The notes beneath the pieces were generated by a model. That model worked only from the letters and a program-made list of their open reading frames with translations. It was not told the DNA's origin and did no database searches. Positions 57,305-64,000 of a stretch of 64,000 bases of DNA are shown piece by piece (the first letter of the stretch is position 1; every line of letters begins with the position of its first letter). Source of the DNA: Melieria omissa (Eukaryota; Arthropoda; Insecta; Diptera; Ulidiidae); assembly GCA_963971225.1 (NCBI GenBank), contig OZ020269.1:27011783-27075782 (forward strand), read 5' to 3'. Position numbers and translations under genes: made by a program.

Positions 57305-57600
57305 CCGACAGGTGGGCGTGGCACCTCCCATACAACCTTAAATTGTAATATGGAATATCTTTAGAATTATAAATCGGACAGCATTAAAATTTGGTATAAA
57401 GCTGGTTAAATTTCATAAAATTTAAAAAAAGGGGCGTGGCACTTTTAAGCGACTAAAATGTTTTGAATAACTGCAGATCTACAGGGGAATGGGTCGGGTA
57501 TTGGACGAAGGGGCATGGCAGCGCCCATACAACCCAAATTTTTAATATGTCATAGCTTCGGAATAATAAGTCGAATAGCATTGAAATATTGTATACCGTC
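57305..57600. repeat. Two diverged tandem units of about 197 bp (GGGCGTGGCA motif)
   Basis: 'gggcgtggcacctcccatacaacc' near 57314 and 'ggggcatggcagcgcccatacaaccc' near 57508 are each followed by 'aatatg..ata.ctt..gaat.ataa.tcg.a.agcatt.aaat'. A partial third motif 'ggggcgtggcac' sits between, at about 57431. Non-coding. Confidence 0.65.
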
Positions 57601-57904
57601 ATCTCATAAATATGTCATTCTACTGGTAAAATTGTATGGGCATTGGACAAAGAGTGTGGCAAATTTGTTTTGACTCAAATTTTCCGCGTAAGGAAATGTC
57701 ATACAAATAAACGAAATAAATGAAATATACATTTCTCTTCGCACCGAGAATCAAAATTGGCAATAACCTTTTTTTTGTAATTTTGATGGAAAAATTTTTA
57801 AATAATATTATTTTTTATTTACATTTTAAAAATTCTATAAAAACAATGTTTTGGATTTTTTCATATTAGTATTAAAATAAAATTTTTTTCGATTTTTTAT
57901 GATA

Positions 57905-58200
57905 AAAACTATTGCTGACTTTTATTTAAAAATTCATCAATAAAAATCATGCCATGACTTTTATTTTTTAAGTCATCAATAAAAATCGGTAAGTGACTTT
58001 TATTATTATTTAAAAGTCATCAAAAACATCATTTTATGACTATTATTTTTTAAGTTTAAAAAAAAATGCTTTTTATTGATGACTTTTATTCATTGTCATC
58101 AAAAAAATTATGTTTGTTATTGACTTTTATAAATAAGTCACTGAATGATTTTAATTGATGACTTTTTTAAATAAAAGTCACCAATAATTGTTATCATAGA
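57905..58200. repeat. Cluster of interlocking TGACTTTTAT/ATAAAAGTCA inverted repeats
   Basis: The motifs 'gacttttatt' and its complement, with 'catcaataaaaat', occur about ten times in alternating orientation over 300 bp, so many alternative hairpins are possible. Very AT-rich. Could be a decayed tandem array of a small palindrome. Non-coding. Confidence 0.65.
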
Positions 58201-58339
58201 ACAACTAGAATACAAATCGAAAAAACTGTTATTTGTGACTTGTAAAAAAAACCAAAAATGATTTTTATTAAAATTTTTTTTTTTTAATAAAAATAATTGT
58301 TATTTGTTGAGTCATTGAATAACAGTAAAAAAATTACTC

Positions 58340-61130
58340 TCAAACAATGATTTTTATAATAAAACTTATAACTGTTAGGGTCCTTGGTTTTCATATTGAA
58401 GCTGAAAACTTTCGAAAACTGACTCACTGACACTTGCAACCGACTCGAATCGGTTTTAGATTACTCATATCTAATCTCAACAACAATAACCAAATTTTCT
58501 GACGCGCTTATCTGGCAGAGGCTGCCTTCATGCATATCAAACGCTCGCGACGTGTACTCTTATGCACATTTACAACAAATTCAATAGCTGCTCTATGTAT
58601 GTTTGTGTGTATGTATGTGTGCTGTGTGTCTGTCAGCGCATGTCTGCACATTTGCGAATATTTGCATGTGTGCCCGTTATTGTTTTCATTCAAATCATCA
58701 TCTCCCACTTGCCATATAAATGCATACACAATTCAGATTATTCAGAACAACAAAAGCAACGCCAGATTTAACATCATTTCGTGGGCGAGCGAGCGAATTG
58801 TTTGGTGCGCTGCTATCTGTTGGGGTTTTGGCTTTTTGTTGCTTCAGTTTGATTGTTTTCTTTTTGCTTTACTTTTTTTATTTTGATTTTTTTTCTTTTC
58901 TTTGTCTAAATTTTGACTTTCTTATGGTCTTTCATACAGCAGCGAATTCATGAAATGGGAAATCAATGCAAAAAGCAATTAAAGTGCTAAAACCATACAT
59001 CGAAACAATTCGAAAGCAATGAAAAGCAACTCAACAGCTGTGTTATGTGTGCGTTATGGTCTTTATTGCAAAATTTTGATTGAAATAATTTGATTATTTA
59101 ACCTTGAATTTGTTTTTGTTGACATGCGGCAAAAGCTAACTAAATTTTTATATATGACGACAACAATTTCTCAGTGGGATTTAATTGAAATGCAGCGACT
59201 TGGCACATCAAGCAATTGCCACAAAATTTTGAGAAAACATTTGCAATATTTCATGCACGAATACACCGGATGCCAAAGGCTTATCAGCATCGTAACAATA
59301 AACGGCAACTGTGCACTTGAGTTTTCTCGCATGAAATGCTCTGTGTGTGTGTGTGTGTGTGTGCTCGCTGCTGATATGCGATATTTATATGTGTGTTTTA
59401 TGTGTGTGTGCCATTTTTCACAATTTATTTGATATGCTAATAAAAAGCGCCATATTTCCATAAAAATGGCCGAGAGTTTTGGGAGCTTGAACTGAACGCG
59501 TTCAAGCGGAAGTTCTATGCACACAACAGCAAATACATAAAAGCATTTTAGGGCCGAAACAAAGGCACAAATTGTTGATTGCATTAAGGAAAAAGTAAAA
59601 AAGAGGAAGAAAAAGGGACGTAATCAAATGTCATAAAATAATGTAATAAAAAAAATAAAACCAATGTCGCATTGCGCATTGAACTGAGTCGCGTTGACTT
59701 GAAATCCAGCAGCACAGTGAAGCCACAAATAGGAAATAACAATGGTGTCCGCATTGTACAACGGAAACATGTCATCAAATATAAATTATAAACGTTCGCT
59801 ATAAATTTGCGCTACCGATTTTGGTTTTGCTTTTTTTTCGACAATCTGGTAATGGGTTCCTAAGCAGCAGATTTCTCGCTTCTGTGTCACTTACACTTGG
59901 CGCATCATGAAAAATGTATCCTATAGAAATAATCAACTCATAGCTGGCACCATTCATTTCCCAATCAACCGCGCACCACACAAAGCCTCTCACAAGACCA
60001 CTCACACACAAACACACACAGCCATAACGCCGCACTTCGTGCATTTCCGCTGCCATGGCGACATCTATGCGTTGGCTGCTTGCATAGCTGAATGGCTGGG
60101 CTCGCTGGCTGGCTGGCTGGATCAGCGACCGAAATGCCAGCAGTCATTATTATGATGACTTTTAGGATTATCCGCGCATGTTGCCAACACCGACAGCGAC
60201 CGCGCGTTATGCTGCCATGGTCGCAGCTATTTCAGTGTCTGCGCAAATTTCTTGCTCATCACTACGCTTCAGCTATTTTATCTACTTTTGCTTCATCTTG
60301 CAGCGCCTTAGGTGTCGTCCTTACAGCAAATGCCAGCAACTAAATAAAAGCCATAAAAGAAATGCCATGCAGCAGCCACGTACTCGACGTCCCTACCAAC
60401 GTTCGACGTTTAAAATGCAATTTTGCCAGTTTTCTTCGCATTTTCCTGTGCTAAAAAAAAGAGGAAAGGAAACGATTGCTAAAGAGTGTAAAATTAAAAG
60501 AAATCCTTCCGTTGACGCGTTCATCACTGCACTGATGACATTTCACTTCATATTTTTCATTTTTCGCTGTCTGTCAGCCTGCCAGCCGGCCTCCTCCTTG
60601 CCTGCATTCATGGTGGCACATCCTTTTATGAATGGGATGATGTATAATTTGTGTAGGTGAATTAATGTTGAACACGCTGCCGCGCGCAACACTCAACGCC
60701 GCCGCCGCCGCCAGTTTGTGGGCCGCTTACACTGTTCCGTGCGGTATTTGCATTCCGCTTCGTTGTTCGTGTGAATTGTGCAGATTGTGTGGCGCTGACG
60801 ATGCCGACGTTGACATGTCGCAAGAGAAAACTGCTGAGGCTGTAACCCACATAGCTGCAGGCGAAAATTTCAATTCAAGCCACAGCAAAGAAGCATTCAC
60901 GCGCCACTGTGCCATCGCAGCTTTAGTTGACTATTGTTCCCGATTCTTAAGCAGAAACGGGCATACATCAATATTTATGAACCTAATTGAAAGTGGGTGA
61001 AGATTGGGAAGCGTTGCACTAGAATGCATTCGGAGGATATGGGAATGTTTCAAAATGATTTGAATGTAAAAATAAGAGATGCGGAATTTTATGAGAAGTT
61101 CTTTCTTTAACATTAAGTGACCTTAGTGAT
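58340..61130. other. No gene recognised; TG and CAG tracts
   Basis: Contains TG tracts (59341-59361 and near 58600-58625) and a (GGCT)n stretch near 60098-60120. Frames of up to 160 codons (60178-60660) overlap others on both strands and match no family I know. Confidence 0.35.
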
Positions 61131-61184
61131 CAGTTACCGGGTTACGGCCGGGACGGTAAGTCCTTGTCTAAAGGTTCTAAAGAA

Positions 61185-61680
61185 TGGGGAGTAAGCATAA
61201 AAGATTCAGTTTACGGAAATTATAAACATCAGTTAAAGCTTATAATCTACCTCAACCCAATTTTCTTAGTTTCTTAAAAAAAAACTAAGAACTTTGAAGA
61301 AAGCAAAGACACTAGCACCATCGTAAATTTACTTCTTTTATAGAATGCAGCATAGTATCTAAAACGAATGTCTGTATATAAAATATGGAATTGAGTGAGA
61401 AGTTTTTTCTCTTACAGGCTTAAGGTCCTAGTGGGAAGAAGAGAGAAGCTTCAGTTTGCGGTTTACGGAAATTATAAACATTAGTTAAAGTTTACACTCC
61501 ACCTCAACCCAATCTCTTTAGATTCTTAAGGCCAACTAAGAAGTTCGGAGAAAGCAAAGACCCTTCGCACCATTTCCCATCTTCCTCTCCCATAGAAAAC
61601 AAACTAGAATATTTCTCTAAGACGCTAAAGATCCCAATGGGAAGAAGAAATTAAGCATGACAGCTTCTGTTTGCGGTTAA
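61185..61680. repeat. Two and a half tandem units of about 250 bp
   Basis: 'ttcagttt.cgg..' with 'tttacggaaattataaacat.agttaaag' and 'cacctcaacccaat' then 'gaagaaagcaaagac..agcaccat' occurs from about 61185 and again from about 61430. A partial third unit starts near 61630 ('aatgggaagaagaaattaag..cttctgtttgcggtt'). Non-coding. Confidence 0.7.
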
Positions 61681-61699
61681 CAGAAGACCTCGATACCTC

Positions 61700-61745
61700 T
61701 TCTCACACCAGAGGCGCTAGGTTCGATTCCTAGCTCGGGCTGATG
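61700..61745 (+). other. tRNA-like T-arm (possible SINE or tRNA relic)
   Basis: CTAGG TTCGATT CCTAG (61717-61733) forms a perfect 5-bp stem with a 7-nt TTCNANN loop, which is also a good pol III B box. Upstream, CCTCT..AGAGG could be an anticodon-like stem but with the wrong loop size. No acceptor stem pairs. So this is not a functional tRNA. It may be part of a tRNA-derived SINE that was later split by the hAT element to its right. Confidence 0.4.
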
Positions 61746-62345
61746 CAGTGTTGCCTGATACCTGAAATGACTTTCTCCTAAATCTTAAAAAAAAAAATGG
61801 AATTTCCTCCCAAAAGATTAAAAAAAATCCAAAATTTTTTTTTAATAGTTTGCGTCATTTTAAAGGAATTAAACTTCTTATAAAAAAATTAAAATATGTA
61901 CGTATAATTTTTTTTCGATGCAGCCCTTTTTTATTCATCTTCAGCTAAACAACAAAAACTTAACAAAAATAAAACATATAACAAATGAATTAAACAAAAA
62001 GTCCCATTTTTGGAGGATTTCATTATGACAGCAATAAGTGAGAACGAGATAGCACGAACTTACATTTTGTAAGCTTACAAATTTTCAACACAATAGGTTG
62101 TTTTGACTACTAAAACAGTTGCCAAAATACGTTTTGTTGCCAGTGTTCCCAATACATACTTCGTTCCCAATCATACTTCGCTATCTAAAAATCGTACAAA
62201 AATCCACTAAGGATCCAAAAAATCCCCTAACATAAAATATAAATCCCCCAAACTTTCTCCTAAACAATTCTTCCTCCTAAAAATTATCCTAATAGGCCAA
62301 GAATCTCCTAATTCTAGGAGGAAGTCTCCTGGTCTGGCAACACTG
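61746..62345. mobile_element. 600-bp hAT-like element (CAGTGTTGCC ends)
   Basis: The left end CAGTGTTGCCTGATACC and inverted right end CAGTGTTGCCAGACC bound 600 bp. GGCTGATG (61738-61745) and GGCTGGTG (62346-62353) match at 7 of 8 positions. AT-rich interior with 'tctcctaa' repeats near both ends and no transposase. Same terminal motif as the 245-bp element at 11539-11783. Confidence 0.78.
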
Positions 62346-62353
62346 GGCTGGTG

Positions 62354-63285
62354 AAACACTCGACTACTTCTATCGCTATCCACATGAAGCAGATGGGAAT
62401 TACAAGAATCGCACAAGTGCGTTTTTGGCTGACAATGCGTAAAACCTCCAAGTGTAAGGAAAATTAAAGAAAAAATTGCCAACTACCGTTCAGATTTTGC
62501 ATTAAAATGTAGATCCTCTTCCCCTTTACCATTCCGCTTAAAATGTGTGTTGTAACACATGTTGTATACACTTTTCAAAACGGTTTAAATACGTGGTATC
62601 ACAATGTAATATGCCTCCGAGTGTGTTTCTTATAGAAGCAGCCGTAGCCCAATTGCCGGATTTTTGCCAAAGCGACTACACACGTGTGCGCTGATGCGTT
62701 GTTTTAGTGGAAGAGAGCTTTTTTCGCCGAATGCGGTCGTTTTTGCTTCAAATCAAATCAAATTAAACCAATTCAAATCGAATCGATGTGCCACTAATCG
62801 TTTTACCCTTTTGAAGGTAATCGATGTGAATGACAGCGCATGCATCCCAAAAAACTGTAGCCATGACCTTGTTGGCCGACATAACCACCTTGACCATCTT
62901 TGGTGCACATTCCCCCGGAGAAATTCACTGCTTTGACTGTTTTGTTTTGATTGAAATTTGCAAAATTAGCTGCTTTAAATGACTGTCAAACACAAAGTAA
63001 ATGACGTGTCACGCTCAAATTTGTATGCCATTTTCATGTTGAGGTCGAAAACTGTTCAAAACACCCTCACATTTTTCAATTTCATATTTCTTTAAGGCCA
63101 CTTTACTCATAACTTACTCAAACAAATATTCACCCAATTTTGGTTAAAACATCTAATTTGCCTTACAATATCCCTCTTCCGAACTGTTACCATTGCTTGA
63201 TTTGCAATCCCTTGATGCCTGTCAAGGATTTTCGTTCCGATTTGCCTAAATTTGCGAAAACAAAGTGTTTAAAATAAGGACTGTA
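62354..63285. other. No gene recognised
   Basis: AT-rich. The sequence near 63285 ('aaggactgtatcgaaaattataaatacacc') may be the outer end of the transposon to the right, but its partner end is outside the window. Confidence 0.35.
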
Positions 63286-63420
63286 TCGAAAATTATAAAT
63301 ACACCAAAACATGCTTCATACTAGTGCATAACAAAAGTTAGAATTTATTTTTTTTTATAAATGGCATTTCACATTGTATATTTTTGTAAATAGCAACAAA
63401 AAAAATTATTTAGTGGGAGG

Positions 63421-64000
63421 CTAACCCACATTTTTAATCTTTTTGTCGAGGTCCTTTTTTAAATTCTGGACACAGCCAGAATCTAATTTTTTGTTAACAC
63501 TATTCCAATCTTTTTTAAATTTTTGAACGGAGTTAGCCGGTTTAGATCTTTTTTTAAGGTCCCTCTTCATCAACGTCCAAAATTTTTCGATAGGGCGTAT
63601 CTCTGGACACTTTGGAAGATTCATGTTTTTCTTAACAAAATGTATGTTCTTCTCTTCATACCACGTTAGTACTGGCTTAGCATAATGGCAAAAAGCTATG
63701 TCGGCCCAAAACCAAGTCTTGCCAGTGTGTTTTTTCAGCAACGGCAGCAATCTCTACTTGAGGCACTCATTTAGGTACATTTCAGCGTTCAGGGGCTTGT
63801 CCGTGAAGAGTGGAGTCGACATTTTTTCACACTTGCATATTGCTTGCCAAACAAGAATCGTATTGCCAAATTTTTCGCCAAAAATTGATTTGTCAGCTTT
63901 TGAAATTTCACTGCCTTTCGGAACTGCGTAGAATTGGGGTCCTGGCCGCGTTTTGTAGTCCAATTTCACGTATGTTTCGTCGTCCATTATGATACAATCA
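63421..64000 (-). pseudogene. DD37E-type Tc1/mariner transposase, truncated by window edge, one in-frame stop
   Basis: The minus-strand frame enters from beyond 64000 and reads IMDDETYVKLDYK (first catalytic Asp), KSIFGEKFGNTILVWQAIC and PLNAEMYLNECLK, then a TAG at about 63752-63754. It continues in the same frame LLPLLKKHTGKTWFWADIAF, CHYAKPVL.., KCPEIRPIEKFWTLMKRDLK to a stop at 63421. Between the Asp of FWAD and the Glu of RPIE I count 37 residues, the spacing of the DD37E (ITmD37E-type) group. Apart from the single nonsense codon the frame is intact, so the copy is fairly young. The N-terminus is outside the window. Confidence 0.85.

Noticed and set aside
61700..61745. Functional tRNA gene
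   Set aside because: Only the T-arm is convincing. The anticodon loop has the wrong size and no acceptor or D stem pairs.

Overview
The window looks like nuclear DNA of a higher fly. I infer a tephritid-like or other acalyptrate dipteran. The basis is intron-containing genes that resemble Drosophila genes, CAA/CAG/GTT-rich non-coding DNA, and a mobile-element set (mariner, hAT, gypsy LTRs, LOA-type retrotransposon) typical of Diptera. Species cannot be fixed from the sequence alone. Genes are sparse, AT-rich intergenic or intronic DNA dominates, and nothing is prokaryotic.

Host genes: (1) a two-exon secreted Gly/His-rich structural protein on + (13786-15737) with a TATA box, a tiny first exon, a signal peptide and a run of 96-bp internal repeats; (2) a single-exon-coding mitochondrial thiamine pyrophosphate carrier (Tpc1-like) on - (27206-28228) with an intron in its 5' UTR; (3) N-terminal coding exons of a voltage-gated sodium channel of the DSC1/NaCP60E type on + (about 30920-31472). 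The rest of the channel is not seen, so most of 31.5-64 kb is probably one very large intron, or the gene is interrupted. These genes show no functional link.

Mobile DNA: an LOA/R1-like non-LTR retrotransposon on - (49345-54447) has an exact 14-bp target duplication and a fully open ORF2 (endonuclease, RT, RNase H), but ORF1 has no ATG at its 5' end. Two older 3' fragments of the same family lie at 9321-9527 and 39598-39897. Two solo LTRs of one gypsy-like family (29454-29861 on -, 35114-35445 on +) each have ATAT duplications. Tc1/mariner relics come from at least six lineages, including two internally deleted mariners with intact terminal repeats (32573-33473, 44862-45604), a DD37E transposase pseudogene at the right edge and a tandemly multiplied transposase fragment (21250-21815). 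There are hAT elements with full or near 8-bp duplications (3123-4101, 11539-11783, 61746-62345), a hAT copy carrying two nested insertions (29289-30611), a piggyBac-type MITE, a TAA-flanked MITE, a TA-flanked MITE, a SINE-like insertion and a Helitron-like end.

Other structure: a satellite-like array of about 140-bp units (16940-19060) is split by an unfamiliar 982-bp inverted-repeat element whose 18-bp motif recurs six times. There are two strong hairpin loci (an 82-nt-arm stem at 23785-24007 and a perfect 26-bp stem at 24782-24842), a 216-bp (TTTAG)n tract, a (TTAC)n tract that was a retrotransposon target, and several two-to-six-copy tandem repeats. All boundaries were read by eye. No database search was run.
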